Counted from the first letter of the stretch, positions 9,618 to 22,380 are shown. The stretch is DNA of 64,000 nt from Peromyscus leucopus (GCF_004664715.2 NC_051083.1:101461661-101525660), one strand, 5' to 3'. The notes: generated by a model from the sequence alone, not told the origin. Numbers and translations: made by a program.

Positions 9618-11326
9618 ATGCTTAAATAATTGCTTCATCTAGGTGTAAAATTGTATCTCTATGTCTTTCACAAATGAAATGGTCTTATTTAATTCTTGTA
9701 AGTGGAAAAAAGTCTTATTTATAAAGAAGAGCAAGAGAGAACTTATTTATTCATATATTGTAGTTTTTAACTCTGGGGACTCTACTACAGTATGCCTGAA
9801 AATGATGGGCTAAAAATCATTTTTGTGCTTGTGACTGCTTTGTCAGTAAAAGCTACATTTTAGATCAAGAGTTTAATACTAAAGTTGTGCAAGAGTACAG
9901 GTTTAATAGTTACTTCTTTAATGAATGACTTAAAATATAAATGTGTCTTGTAACTGTGAACTATAGTGATAGTAACTGCATGTTTCAGATTTTTTTCAGC
10001 TGTTCAAAGAGAGGAATCAAAAAACTGAAACAACTTTTGTAATTTTGATTGAGATAACTGAATGTTGGCGGAGTCTATCTGGAAAACACTTTTTAAAGTA
10101 TGCCTTTGAGCACATAGTATAGAAAGACTCAACATACTGACTGACATAAAGATTCAATGTATAGAGGGTGGAAAAACTGCTCAGCAGTTTAGAGGATTTG
10201 GGGTTCTTCTTGAGGACCACACATATGGAATAAAGTAAATAAGAAAGTAAAATTTGAAAAGATTCAGTGTATAGAAAACAAGCACAACTACGGGGTAGAA
10301 ATCTCTCTCATTTTCTACTTTTTCACTTATAGCCTATAACCCCAAACCACTAGTGCAAGAAGAATTTTTTAAAACATAAAGATCAACAGAGACTTACAAA
10401 ACAACCACAATATGTCAATGAATTTATGTAGTGAACAACCAAGTACCCTGAAAACAAGCACCTAGAAATCTTTCTGGGCATTTCTTGTTATTCTTTGTTG
10501 GTCGTTTTAGCATTTTCTGTGACCCACAATTCTTGAAAATGATTGATAATGGAGGAAATAATAGGATATCATAAGTAAGAGGATGTGAGTTTCCCTCATC
10601 CTTACTTTTGATTGAAATCTAGTGATGATGACTAAGAAAATAAATGCCTCGACTTCTATCCCAAAGAATGTCATAGTTTTTTAAAACAAAGATTATATCA
10701 TTTACATACCATTTCTATGTAGTTTTAAATGTGAAGAGTAAAGTCTATATTGATTGAGTCTGTGTGAAAGGATGAGAATTAGTGTTCAAGAGATATTCAC
10801 TGGTAACACACTGTGTAGCAAAGTTTTTGAAATGTAATAAGAGGGATGGGTTTCAAACATACAGAATAGGATGAAATTACTTGTTAAAAGTCTAACTCCT
10901 GTGTTTCCAGTACAAAATGCAAGAAATAATTGACTCAAAGGAGAGTGAATTCTTCAGAATACTAAATCACAATTCTCATTTTCTGCTGCTGAAGCTGACA
11001 GATTTCATATTTTCATTCAAGCGGTATATTAATAAACAATGTATTTTGCAGTCTCACTTTCATGAGTTTTACTTTGACATGTTGACATGAATTTTCATTA
11101 TTCTTTTTATTATGCAACCTGAACACACCTTTGATCCCTTTCCTTTGAGTTCAAGATGACGGGAAAAATATCCAACTCTCTGAATGTAGATTCCCATGGA
11201 AAAAAATTGTCAATAGATATAGGCTTAAATTGTACTTCAGTACATAATTTAAAGAAAAACAAAATGAAGTTTGCTTACATATGAAAAATGGGACATTCTG
11301 AGAAATATAGGGGAAGGGTAGTAGGA
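9618..11326. other. No recognisable repeat or gene
   Basis: AT-rich, apparently unique sequence with no SINE, LINE or LTR signature and no convincing frame. Confidence 0.5.
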
Positions 11327-11380
11327 TTGGAGAGATGGGAGGAAGGAAGGGAGGGAAAGGGAAGGGAGAATAAATACTAG
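11327..11380 (+). repeat. Purine-rich (GGAA/GGGA) run
   Basis: 'ggaaggaagggagggaaag' and similar. It may be the G-rich 3' UTR end of a degraded L1, but too little remains to say. Confidence 0.6.
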
Positions 11381-11426
11381 ATAAAGAGAAAAGGTATAAT
11401 CATAGCACTAACATTTTAAGAGTGTC

Positions 11427-11652
11427 GGGAACAGGCACCGGTGAAATGGCTCAACAGTTAAAAACACTGGCTGCTCTTCCAGAGGACCTGGGTTCAATTC
11501 CCAGCACCCACATGGCAGATTGCAGCCATCTCTGAATCCAGTTCCAGAGAATGAGACACCTTCTTCTGGTCTTTCTGGGCAGTGCACAAATGTAGGGCAT
11601 AAACATACATGCAGGCAAAAACTCATACACATAAAAACAAATACAAATTAAA
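11427..11652 (+). mobile_element. SINE B2
   Basis: Head 'aaatggctcaacagttaaaa', then 'ctggctgctcttccagagga', B box 'gggttcaattcccagca' and an A-rich tail. Nearly full length. Confidence 0.92.
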
Positions 11653-11815
11653 ATAACAGAAAAAAGTGATACGGGTAAAATGAGAGGATACTGACTGTCA
11701 TACTGAAGTTTTGCCTCCTTTGGCAGGTGTATACAGTATTCAACAAGGAGGATTTCACTACAGGAGGCCAATTGTAGGTTCTGAAAATTACACATCACAT
11801 ACAGAATACTGAACA

Positions 11816-12114
11816 TATATTCAGTTGCAAATACTTTAGTATGTAGTTTGCTACTGTAGTGGATTAAGTATTAGATTCAGGTTCTTTAGGATAGGACACC
11901 TTTGAATGATCTTTATAACATGCCGTTTACCTATGCTCTATACTCCTCTGGATTTTAGCATGTGTTTCTTGCTTGATATTGTTTGCATTGGTTGTAGTTA
12001 CATCTTATCTAGGTCATTATCCCTCATTATTTCTGGACAATATTTGATAACCATTCCTTTGTATATAGTCTTGTATTAGTTTAGAACCTTCTTATTTAGA
12101 CAAAAAGGGGGAGA
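11816..12114 (+). mobile_element. ERV internal 3' end with polypurine tract
   Basis: The sequence runs directly into an LTR and ends with 'caaaaagggggaga' (12101-12114), a classical polypurine tract that primes plus-strand DNA synthesis. No coding sequence was recognised upstream, and the left limit is uncertain. Confidence 0.55.
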
Positions 12115-12441
12115 TGTAGTGGGTAGCCATTCCAGCTTGGATCTGGAAGTTCCAACCCCCATTGAGACTCTGGCAACTGTCACGCCTACGAGGCGGGGCC
12201 AGGGGAGGCATTGGGGGACCCGAGAGCTGGATGGGCGAGCTCTCTCTCTGTGCACTCTCTCAGTGCCGGGACGCTGAACGGTGGAGGTTGACTGTGCAGA
12301 GCTCTGGAGAACACCGCTGGACTGCGTTACACCTTCCCCAGACTCTGCAACCTACCCATTACTTAATTTGTGAGTTACGCCATTAAATAAATATCCTTTT
12401 AACTACGTGGAGTGGCCAAAATAATTTCTCCAATAGCTACA
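12115..12441 (+). mobile_element. 3' LTR following a polypurine tract
   Basis: Starts TGTAGTGGG and ends AGCTACA, giving a 5-bp terminal inverted repeat (TGTAG/CTACA). It carries an AATAAA signal at 12386-12391 and GC-rich U3 sequence. It is the same family as the antisense LTR at 5964-6273. No 5' partner LTR is visible in sense orientation. Confidence 0.8.
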
Positions 12442-13331
12442 TCTCCGGGAAGGTTTTGCATTACATTTATGTGTGTTTCAGAGATTGCTTGCATCCTGGG
12501 TTCAAGCTGAATAGCCACATGAGAGGTAAGATAGTGTTTATGTGAATTTTTACACAAGCCTGCTTTTAGCCTTGTCTCAGGGGGTTAAAATATTCTGAAG
12601 TCTGTAAGTTATTATAGTAAGAGAAAAAATATTTTGCCTAAATAAATGCTCTTCTCAAACCAACCTGTGTTCTCTATTAATGTCATGCTTTATATGGAAG
12701 CCAAAGAGGACAAAACAGGAGAGTGGTGATTGAAATGGCAAATATTATGTACATTTCTTTGAAAACCAGAGCTAAAAGAAAACCTAGTTATAACCATTGG
12801 TTTTGGAGGCAAATTCTATAAAAGTCCATGTTAAATTAGTAATAAATTGACCTGGGTCCTGGGTCATAATTTTTCCAGGTCATTGTACTATAAGAATGTG
12901 TCTCTATAAAACTGAAGAAAAGGAATTTTTTTCACTCTTTTCTAACAGCATGTATTCTCTTCCTGATATTCCCATGCTTCCCTTCATTGATACATCATCA
13001 CCATCACCTATCTGTATATCTCATAAACTTCTCATAGACCTAAGCAAAAAATTTACCTGTTGTGTGACTCCTTGCTGAGTCTTCTATCCAGCAATGCAGA
13101 CCACATCTTAAATTCTAGATGAGTTTTACTTTGATGTATGTTTATGCCCTCAATCACAGTATACTTTGGAATTATTCTTGAGAATTTCATGGGTTTGTCT
13201 TGTTCTTCCTTTAAGTCTAAAGTCTTTAAGTGCATGGGCCATGTTCCCTGCTTGCTGAATAACATCTACCTACACACCAGCTGCCTACACACAACTTCAC
13301 AGAAAACAGATAATTGGAGATCTGTTTGTTT
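12442..13331. other. No recognisable repeat or gene
   Basis: Apparently unique sequence. Confidence 0.45.
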
Positions 13332-13340
13332 CGGTGAGAG

Positions 13341-13513
13341 GTTTTTTTTGTTTTTGTTTTTTTTGGTTTTTCGAGACAGGGTTTCTCTGTGTAGCTTTGC
13401 GCCTTTCCTAGAACTCACTTGGTAGCCCAGGCTGGCCTCGAACTCACAGAGATCCTCCTGCCTCTGCCTCCCGAGTGCTGGGATTAAAGGCGTGCGCCAC
13501 CACCGCCCGGCAA
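13341..13513 (-). mobile_element. SINE B1, cricetid-type, with target duplication
   Basis: T-rich tail at left, then 'gggtttctctgtgtagcttt', 'cacttggtagcccaggctgg' and 'gggattaaaggcgtgcgcca'. A 9-bp direct repeat CGGTGAGAG flanks it (13332-13340 and 13514-13522). It is close to consensus with intact CpGs, so probably young. Confidence 0.96.
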
Positions 13514-13785
13514 CGGTGAGAGTTTTAAGAGAATTGGAGGCATTTCCAAGGAAGATTTTAAATGGCATAGCTTTGTTCATCATGCGTTTCTCCTTTCTCC
13601 AGTCTGTCTGATGACTCTGAGTTATGTTTTAAGTAGAAAATTGTGTATCATTAAAACAATTAAAAGGTCTACTCTTTTTTCCTTCATTGTTTTTTAAAAG
13701 TATTTTGTGCACACATATGAATAATAAAACATACATGTATATCATGCACTTTGTTAGTTAAGTTCCCATTACTAGCTCTTATGCC
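13514..13785. other. No recognisable feature
   Basis: Short unassigned stretch between two SINEs. Confidence 0.4.
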
Positions 13786-13968
13786 TGAGTGTATGTATGT
13801 TCACCATGTGTGTGCAGGAGCCTGTGAAGGCCAAAATAGGCTATCAGATCTCCCTGGATCTAGATTTAGAAGCAGCTGTGAGCCACCATGTGGGTTCTGA
13901 GAACTGAACCCTGGTCCCTGCAAAAGCAGGAAAGGCTCATAACTGCAGAGCCATCTCTCCAGCCCCTA
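13786..13968 (-). mobile_element. SINE B3
   Basis: 'gtgtgtgcaggagcctgtga', 'ccatgtgggttctgagaact' and the right end 'gcagagccatctctccagcc' give an antisense B3. Confidence 0.85.
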
Positions 13969-14044
13969 TACTTTGTTTTCTTGTGACCATTTCAGCTAGT
14001 AATTCCATTGCCATGCTTTCCAAAACTCTGGAATTTTCACCCAA

Positions 14045-14045
<1 letters not shown>

Positions 14046-14088
<43 letters not shown>
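14046..14088. repeat. (TG)n microsatellite
   Basis: About 21 uninterrupted TG units. Confidence 0.97.
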
Positions 14089-14089
<1 letters not shown>

Positions 14090-14439
14090 ATTCACAGAGG
14101 TTAAATTTTACTGTTTTACTCTTTACATATCAAGAAGAAATTGTAATTCAATTTTTAAATTTGGATCTTTTCTCAGGATACCAATATATGACAGCATAAC
14201 TCTCTTTTTACACTTGGCAGCTGGGACAAGTCACACCAGTGATTCAGATAGACACCTTACAATGTGTTGTATTGCCATCACTTTCTAGATATTGTCTTTT
14301 GATCTTTGTAGACCGTCACCTCTGTGGGATGCACATTGGTGTACATATGTGAGATATATGCCATTTTAGTATAAAATAGACTTTGTGTTAGATGACTTTT
14401 GCTGCTCTAATGGCTAATACTAGGCACACATAAAGGACA

Positions 14440-14725
14440 TGAAAATAAAATTATGTCATTTGTATGAAAATGTATGGAAATGGAGACCACTATGTTAAAC
14501 AAAGTAAGGTAGAATCAAAAGATAAATATTTCATGTTTCCTAACTTAGAAAAAAATACAACTTTATATCATTTGTGTCTATTACTATGACATGAAAGGTA
14601 GATCAGAACAATTTAGAGGGAAGTAGAGGACCAGTGGGGGAGGGAAAGGAACAGGCAAGGATAATGGCTGAATATTAGCAAAGTGCATGATATACATGTA
14701 CAAAAATGTAAATTGCAGATTCAGA
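14440..14725 (+). mobile_element. Old L1 LINE 3' end
   Basis: 'accactatgttaaacaaagt' and 'aatatttcatgtttcctaac' resemble the end of L1 ORF2. Then comes a G-rich stretch with 'gtgcatgatatacatgtac', as in old rodent L1 3' ends. Confidence 0.65.
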
Positions 14726-14769
14726 TTCAGTCTGAGCACAAAAGACAAAGGGTAATTTCTCAAAACTTT

Positions 14770-15010
14770 CTATTTTTAATTTTAATTTTATTTTTAATGT
14801 GTTTGCATGTGCATGTTTGAATGCATGTATACCTGTGCATACAAGTATGTGCAGTTACTTGCAGAGACCAAAACAGGGCATTGGATCTCTTGGAGCTATA
14901 GTTAGTGACAGGCATTTATGACCCAAACAACATGTGTACTAGGATCTGAACTCTGGTCTCCTTGATAGAGCAGCAAATGCTCTTAACCACTGAACCATCT
15001 CTTCAGACCT
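14770..15010 (-). mobile_element. SINE B3
   Basis: 'cttgcagagaccaaaacagg', 'ggatctgaactctggtctcc' and the end 'ccactgaaccatctcttcag' give an antisense B3 with an A-rich tail (T-rich on plus). Confidence 0.85.
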
Positions 15011-15505
15011 GTATTCTAAGTGTAAGAGTACAAGGCAGTTGGAATTTGCTCGTAAGATTATACTGCCAAACCCATCATTGAAAAGAGGCTGTGGATCTCA
15101 CATGAATACTATTTTGCTTACACATGGTCCTGATGTCTATCGTTTTTTGGTGGTAGTTTATCATCATGAGTACAAAATGTCCTAACTATTCATTGATGAA
15201 AAGTTATGTTCCAGGATCATTACTATGCTCTGGGGATAGAATGTTGCAAATATTGTTAAAATAACAAATGCAACTTGTACCAGCCAGGCCAAATCTTAAC
15301 AGAGATTTCTCTGTTTTACTTACTATCTTGGAGAACCAGATTTTTGATTCTGTTGATTCTTCCTTTTGTCACCATGTATAGTCATATATACATATATTTT
15401 TATATACCATGCATTTATTTTTCCCTTTTCCAATTCTTTAGGTTGACTCCTTTGTACTTTTACAGCATCTTACTGATGCCAATTTCATTCTTCAAATCCT
15501 AAACT
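15011..15505. other. No recognisable repeat or gene
   Basis: Unassigned AT-rich sequence. Confidence 0.45.
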
Positions 15506-16915
15506 TGGTAAGAGATTTTTTTTAAATTCGTTTTATATACCAACCACATATCCCCCTCTCATCCCTCCTCCCACTCCCCCCACTACCATCATCCCCCACC
15601 CCTCATCCCCTTCTCAAACAGTGTAAGTTCTCCCATGGAGGACAGCTAAGCCTGGTACATTCAATTGAAGCAGGACCAAGGCCTTCCTGCTTTATCAGGG
15701 TTGAGCAAGGTGTCCGATCATAGGAAAAAGTATACAGAAAGCCAGCTCATGAACCAGGGATAGATTCTGATCACATTGCCAGGGGCCCCTCAAACAGACC
15801 AAGCTACACAACTTTCTCCCAAATGCAAAGGGTCTGTCTAGTCCAGTCCCATGCAGGGTCCACAGCTGTTGGTCTAAAGTTTGTGAGTTCCTACGAACTT
15901 GGGTCAGTTGTCTCTGTAGATTTCCCCATCATGATACTGGCTCCCCTTGATCATATAATCCCTCTTCCCTCTCTTCGAGGGACTCCTGGAGCTCAGCCTG
16001 GTGCATGGTTGTGGATCTCTGCATCTGCTTCCATCAGGTCCTGGATGAAGGCTCTATGATGTCAGTTAGGGTATCACCAATCTAATTACCAGAGTAGGCC
16101 AGTTCAGGCCCTCTCTCCACTGTTGCTAGTAGTCTAAATCTGGGGTCATCCTAATGGATTCCTGGGAATTTCCCTAGCACTGGGCTTCTCCCTAACCTCA
16201 TAATGTCTCCGTCTTTCAAGATATCTCTTTCATTGCTCTCCCACTCTATGCCTCCCCCAGCTTGACCATCCCATTCCCTCATGTTCTTATCCCCCATCCC
16301 CTACCCTCTAATGGCTCTCATCCCCAGTTTACTCATCAGGATCTCCTCTGTTTCCCCTTCCCAAGGTGATCCATATATCCCTCTTAGGGTACTCCTTGTT
16401 TCCTAGCTTCTCTGGAGCTGTGGGTTGTAGTCTGATTATCCTTTGCTTTACATCTAGTATCCACTTAAGAGTGAATACATACCATGTTTGTCTTTCTGAG
16501 TCTGGGTTACCTCACTCAGGATGATATTTTCTAGTTCCATCCATTTGCTTGCAAATTTTATGATGTCATTGTTTTTATTACAGCTGAGTAATACTCCATT
16601 GTGTATATGTACCACATTTTCTTAATCAATTCTTCAGTTGAGGGGCATCTAGGTTGTTTCCAGGTTCTGGCTATTATGAATAATGCTGATATGAACATAG
16701 TTAAGCATGTGTTCTTCTGCTTTATCATCTCTTGGGTATATGACCAAGAGTGGCATCACTGGCTTTTGAGGTAGATTGATTCCCAATTTTCTGAGCAACC
16801 ACCATACTGTACAAGTTTGCACTCCCACCAAAAATGGAGGAGTGTTCCCATTGTTCCACATCCTCTCCAAAATAAGCTGCCATCAGTATTTTTGATCTTA
16901 GACATTCTGACAAAG
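15506..16915 (-). mobile_element. L1 LINE: ORF2 C-terminal remnant plus 3' UTR
   Basis: Poly-A end at left, full 3' UTR, then antisense ORF2 end ('ggagtattactcagctgtaa' on the minus strand, encoding the EYYSA motif region). The open frame 16649-16870 on minus reads MERMWNNGNTPP, inside ORF2. Frameshifts are present. It is the 3' portion of a 5'-inverted insertion; see 16916-17212. Confidence 0.88.
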
Positions 16916-17212
16916 AGGCCAACACTGTACAATGGAAAAAAGAAAGCATCTTCAACACATGGTGCTGGCATAACTGGATGTCAACACGTAGAAGAATGCA
17001 AATAGATCCATATCTGTCACCATGCAGAAAACTCAAATCCACGTGGATCAAAGACCTCAACATAAATCCAGCTACCCTGAACCTGATAGAGGAGGAAGTA
17101 GGAAGTAGCCTAGAAAGTATTGGCACAGGAGACCACTTCCTAAATATAACACCAGTAGCACAGACACTGAGAGCAACAATTAATAATTGGGACCTCCTGA
17201 AACTGAGACAAT
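16916..17212 (+). mobile_element. Inverted 5' segment of the same L1 (ORF2)
   Basis: Plus-strand ORF2 sequence: 16978-17217 reads through KLKSTWIKDLNINP and ATINNWDLLKLR, from the C-terminal third of ORF2. It lies upstream of the 15506-16915 segment in L1 order but is in the opposite orientation and immediately adjacent. Confidence 0.88.
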
Positions 17213-17456
17213 TTTAAGACTACGTGATTTATGTGCTGAGTTGGAGTTAGCTTCACCCTCATTGTGAAATGAATTTATCTTAATTGTTGCTGTAATAAAA
17301 AAATATTTTCTCACTGCTGCAGTATTTTGTTCTTCAAAACACAAATTGTTTAAATTATATTTGTTATTATTTTCTAAATGTATAGAGTTTGGCTATGCTA
17401 CTTTTGTCAATATCTAATTTATATACTCATGAGAAAAAGTAGGTTAATTGTCTTAT

Positions 17457-17502
<46 letters not shown>

Positions 17503-18833
17503 CCTACAGAGAGTCAATATTGTTATATGGGTTTGGATTCTAACAATGGGTAAAGATTTTAGCTGTCCAGATTCAACTTGTTATCTCTGTTTTCATATCC
17601 TTATTTATGGCTTGTTGTGCCATGTCATCTCTCTATTTCAGTATGGTCTATCCTAAAACCTTGGGTATAATTTTGAACTTGTATTCTTCTGTATGAAATT
17701 CTCTATGCTTTCTCTGCTATCTTCCAACATTAAGTTACTATAGCACCCCCCCCCCGTTTTTACCTTCCTTTGTTTTTCCTCACATAAACTTTTACTTTTC
17801 TAAAGTGCAAATTTTTGCATATTATTGTACATGGAATTAAATAATGGTACACTGTTTTCAGTCTTGAGTAAATTTACATTTATTGTCTTCAGATTTGAGT
17901 ATGCCCTTATCTATGTTAGACTCGATATGGCATTTCTCTCTTTACCAATTCCTCCTGACAACATCCCTGCCAGATTTGTTCTTCCTTTACAACAAGGCTC
18001 TACTTGTTGCCATGCAGTTCTTATGCAGCAAAAAGTCCTTCTCTTCTCTGTCACGATCTAATTTCTAATTATTCATTAAGGACATTCCCCATGTAAACTC
18101 CTTTATTCAGCCTCACTTGTACTTACCACTCCCTTCTAAGACTTCCAGAAAACCAAGTATAAAAGGATAATTTAATATTTTTGCTGTTCTTTTTCTATTT
18201 AACTAAACCAGAATCTCTGAGATTTTTACATATTGCAGATGTAACACAGAGTAGGACTACCATCATCTGATACTGCTTGACAGTTTTAAAGGCATTGTTC
18301 TCTAAATGGAGAAATTGATGTTGATCCGCAAAGTGGAATCCAGCACTGAAGACTCAATGTTTCTAAAGACCTGTAATGGTAGCTTAGTTAGATGTAGGTA
18401 TGAAAATCACGTTGATCTTATTTTTAGTGAATAATTTTTCTTACCATTGGCCTATTAATTCTACACCAATAATATGCACAATTTGCCATTCTTACTCAAC
18501 TGAAGAAATAGCAAGGCAATCCCAGACACTAAGCCATAGATGCAATGTGTTTATTGACTCCAGTAATTAAAATTCCTATTCAAAATTTTTGCTTATATTT
18601 GACCTGAGTCTAACCTAGGAACAAATGCTATGAAAGGGCATTTTTTCCTTATTTAATGAAAACTATCAAATTCATTTTGTTTGAATTGTCTAAAGGTTAC
18701 TTGCTAACTCAGTTTGTTTCTTGACACTTCATTACATGCTTCAGTACACAGGGTGTTTCCTTAGAAGCTGATTGCCAGTCAAAATCTTAGTACAATATAT
18801 GATTTCTGTTTCAGTGAAATTACATTTTACTGT
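17213..18833. other. No recognisable gene; AT-rich
   Basis: Apart from the (TA)n run and a short C run near 17745, no repeat family was recognised. Confidence 0.5.
17461..17501. repeat. (TA)n microsatellite
   Basis: About 20 TA units. Confidence 0.97.
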
Positions 18834-18862
18834 CTCTCTCTGTGTCTCTGTCTCTGTCTCTG

Positions 18863-18951
<89 letters not shown>
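18834..18951. repeat. Compound (TCTCTG)n(TC)n(TG)n microsatellite
   Basis: Three successive pyrimidine-rich and alternating blocks; all frames through it are repeat artefacts. A short SINE-like tail (to 19017, 'ctgaactatcatctccaacc') follows. Confidence 0.96.
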
Positions 18952-18952
<1 letters not shown>

Positions 18953-19017
18953 GGAAATCAAACTGAGGCTGAGGGTCCTGTAGTTCTCTGTCACTGAACT
19001 ATCATCTCCAACCCTTT

Positions 19018-20239
19018 CAATACTTTATTTTTTTCATATTTTTATTTGTGGGAATCTTAAATATCTCATCCATACAAAAGATCTCAACAGGAGGATGTGA
19101 TACTACAGTTAATGCCACATTATTATAATATATATGTAATAGAACATCTTGTTTTCAGCTTTTAAAATAATCTAGCTTATGTGAGTGTGTTTTAAAAATA
19201 TTTTTTTCAATCAGTTCTTCTTTCTGAAACTTAGAAAATTATGACAGTAATCAACTTGAACACTAATCAGACCATTCCTTTCTATGTTCATTCTAAGAAT
19301 TGATCAGTTTAGGAAGATTACTTATACTCTACTCCATATATTTGCACTTTGGAATCTTTTTTAGAGTAGTATTCCTATTCTTACCATCTCTTCCCATCAA
19401 AAAGAAGAGAGTAGTTGTACATGGCCAAATCTTTTCTGTCCACATTGGGATCTAGCATGCAGCTAAGGACATGCAATCCCATGTCATTATGAGGTGACTA
19501 GTGTGCCTTCTACTGTGAGAGTTGACATTCTCCAGATATGCTAGGGATGACAAGCTCATGCTTTAACCTTTGTTTATACTGTTCAGACTTCATAAAAGCT
19601 TTTCAAGGTTGCGTTAGCATTGTGGTTGGAATTCTCCCATATTTCTCTGACTTCAAGATTACTATTTTATATTACTATGTTTATTAAATATTATGTTAAT
19701 ATGAAATAGTAAAGAATTCATCTTCTGAATGTTATAGAATTACAAAGTCAAATCCACTTCCTAGAATAACAACAAAAAGCTCAAGTGAAAAAAAAAACTG
19801 TGAAAGAGTGATTTTCAAGACACTATCAAGGAAGGACAGTGATCCTAGATAGAATGGGAACTATTAAATATTATGATCACCTATTATCTCCTGAGTGTCT
19901 ATGCTGTTCTTCAGTATAAAGGTAGAATTACATAGGACTCCCAAGGGAGTTTAAAACACAGAGACAAGTCAATTAGAATTCAGAGTGTCACAGAGGTTAG
20001 AGGAACCCTGTTTGAGAACATTGGATGATCTATAGCATTTTCCTGAAAGCTAATTAGCACATATGTGTATAGAAACCACCTGAGGCCAAGACAAAAAGAT
20101 CCTAAAGCATCAGAGAAGATTGGCCTGTGGGCAAAAAAAGCTCATAAGAGTGTGTGATCACTTCAGTTATATTGGAAAACAAGATTCAGGTGGCAATGTT
20201 TAAAGTCTTCCAGACTACAAGGAAGTAATCATGCCCAGC
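19018..20239. other. Unassigned, possibly very old L1 5' sequence near its end
   Basis: No firm feature. The last several hundred bases have the A-rich look of the ancient L1 that follows, but I cannot set a boundary. Confidence 0.35.
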
Positions 20240-20725
20240 ATGAGCACTGCTCTTGTCCTATCCAACAAATCATAAACAAAAGACTCCAAAGTAAGAAACT
20301 GATTCCAAGTATTTGAACTGTATCCTAAGAAAAGATCAAGAATATTTACCAGGCTGCAAAAATATAAAATAAAGTAAGTGATATCCAACAGAAATAAAAA
20401 TCCTCATGTCTGATGTCCTAAGATGACAAATTATGCAAACAAATTAGACATGTTCATAAAATGACTGACCTAGACTGACACAGATGTAAAAATCAATTGA
20501 TAAAATATTAGGTAGTCATATGAAACTTAGACCATATGCTAAACTTGAGACTCACATAAATGAGTCTCAGGCAAAAAAGTACTTAAAATGATTGATAATA
20601 AATTTAACACCACAGTGGACAAGATTATGTAACGGGGCTGGAGAGATGGCTCAGAGGTTAAAGAGCACTGGCTGCTCTTCCAGAGGTCCTAAGTTCAATT
20701 CCCAGCACCCACATGGTTGCTCACA

Positions 20726-22380
20726 TGCTGCGGGCCGCAGGAATATCATAAGAACTCAGCTGGTTATGGCAAAGTCACTACCTGGAGGAATCAGGGAATT
20801 CCTCCAGAGGAACCCAAATCCCAAGGAGTTTTTGGTGTTACTTGGCTCGTTATATATCAGCTGTATTCTGTTATGAAAATTATGTGTGCCTTCATAGCTT
20901 TCCCAATTGACTTTCCCCTAAGAAGGGCTAACAGTGTGGACTGATCACTCTCTGGACATACACATTCCAGGTATTTGGAGAACTGCCTTAGGAAAGGCTT
21001 TCTCTGGAATCAGATATCTCCCTTGGCTACTTTCAAGGACTAGCAGTAATAACAGTCCACATGCTACTCTCCTGATTTAAGATAAATTCCACAAGGAGAC
21101 ACCGCCTAGGTCAGATGGACGTTAGTAATAGCTTTACACAATTCAGCTCAGACCCTCCTTTTGTTATAGCCTTACCAACTTTATAGACTGCTAACTCCTT
21201 GCCTAACCACTTCTAGGAATATTTAGATAACCTTCTGCGCTGACAGCTATGCTCAAACAGAACTCCAGTTCAAGCCTCCCTGTAATTATCATTAGCAGCA
21301 TCCGGCCAGATGGAGGAAAGTACTTTATCAGAGATACCCTGTACTCTCTAAGAACAGACTTAAGCATCCAGGCTACCTGTTTGAGAAGGCCTGGCGGATG
21401 TGCCAATTAAGCCTTACTTCCTCCTTTCCCAAACCTTACCTCCAGTTCCAGATCTCCCTTTAACTATCACCAGAGGCATCTAGCTGTACACAGGTTGCCT
21501 AGCGACTGAGCAAACCCTCCCCCACCCTGCAGAAAAACGGCAGGTAGCTTAGAAAGATAGCCACATGAAAAAAAAGAAGACAGTTTTATTTTCTCCCATT
21601 GACTTAGCAACTTATAGACTCTTAACACTTTCTACCAATCACGTTTAAGATTATAGTTGAGCACATAAGAGCCCTCTTCTTAGATATTACCTGAATTTAG
21701 CCTTTAGTTAATTCATTTTCCCATTGGTCACTTCCCTTTGGGGTTGCAAATGATAATTAATGGTTATTGCCTCCCTATGTGATTTTTATCACCCCTCCAT
21801 TTGACTCTGGAAGCCTGGTTTTGCACTGCTAAGGGAATAATGCTTGTAAGTGTATATACCAGGACTCCCAGGGCACGAGAGGACAGAGAAGAGAAAAGAG
21901 AATGGAAGAACTAGATGGGTAAGAACTTGAGAGGAACGAACTGAGATGGAGAAGAACTAGATTGAAGGGCTAAAAGAGAGGACTAGAGGAACAAGATGGA
22001 AGATGAGGAAGAGCCAAATGGGGAAGAACAAGATGAGGAAGAGCCAGATGAGAGAGAAGGAGACAAGAGAGGAGCTGATAGGGGAAAAAACTAGATAGAT
22101 GAGAACCTAGAAGGGACAGAGCTAGATGAAGGAATTAAGATAGAACCTAGAGGGGACAGTAGACAAATACAGAGAAATCAGGCAAGACAGGAGCTAGACA
22201 TGAGAACAGAACTGAAGCTGTGTATAAAGGATGTTATGCCAGAGGAATTAAAGCAAGTGGACTATAGAGCTCAGTGTGCTGAGATTCTATTTCCTGAAAA
22301 TAGTCCTCGCCATTAGTAGTTCTCTCTCTTGAGCCCCTGGGATGTATAATATTGAGGCTGGTTCCTTTAATATTATACAA
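20726..22380 (+). mobile_element. Long solo-type LTR inside the B2
   Basis: Begins TGCTGCGGG and ends about TTATACA. The 6-mer CTCACA of the B2 is duplicated at 20720-20725 and 22383-22388, as expected for ERVK-type integration. About 1.65 kb, with no gag, pol or env sequence, so it looks like one large LTR. The right boundary is uncertain by 1-3 bases. Confidence 0.75.
21885..22205 (+). repeat. Purine-rich degenerate repeat inside the LTR
   Basis: A stretch of some 320 bp is almost free of pyrimidine runs and repeats variants of 'gaagaactagatggg' and 'gatgaggaagagccagatg'. Unit lengths vary at about 20-40 bp. It lies between U3-like and downstream LTR sequence. Confidence 0.8.

Noticed and set aside
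20634..20725. tRNA-like sequence with A and B boxes
   Set aside because: It is the head of a B2 SINE; the same applies to the other B2, B3 and ID copies, which are not tRNA genes.
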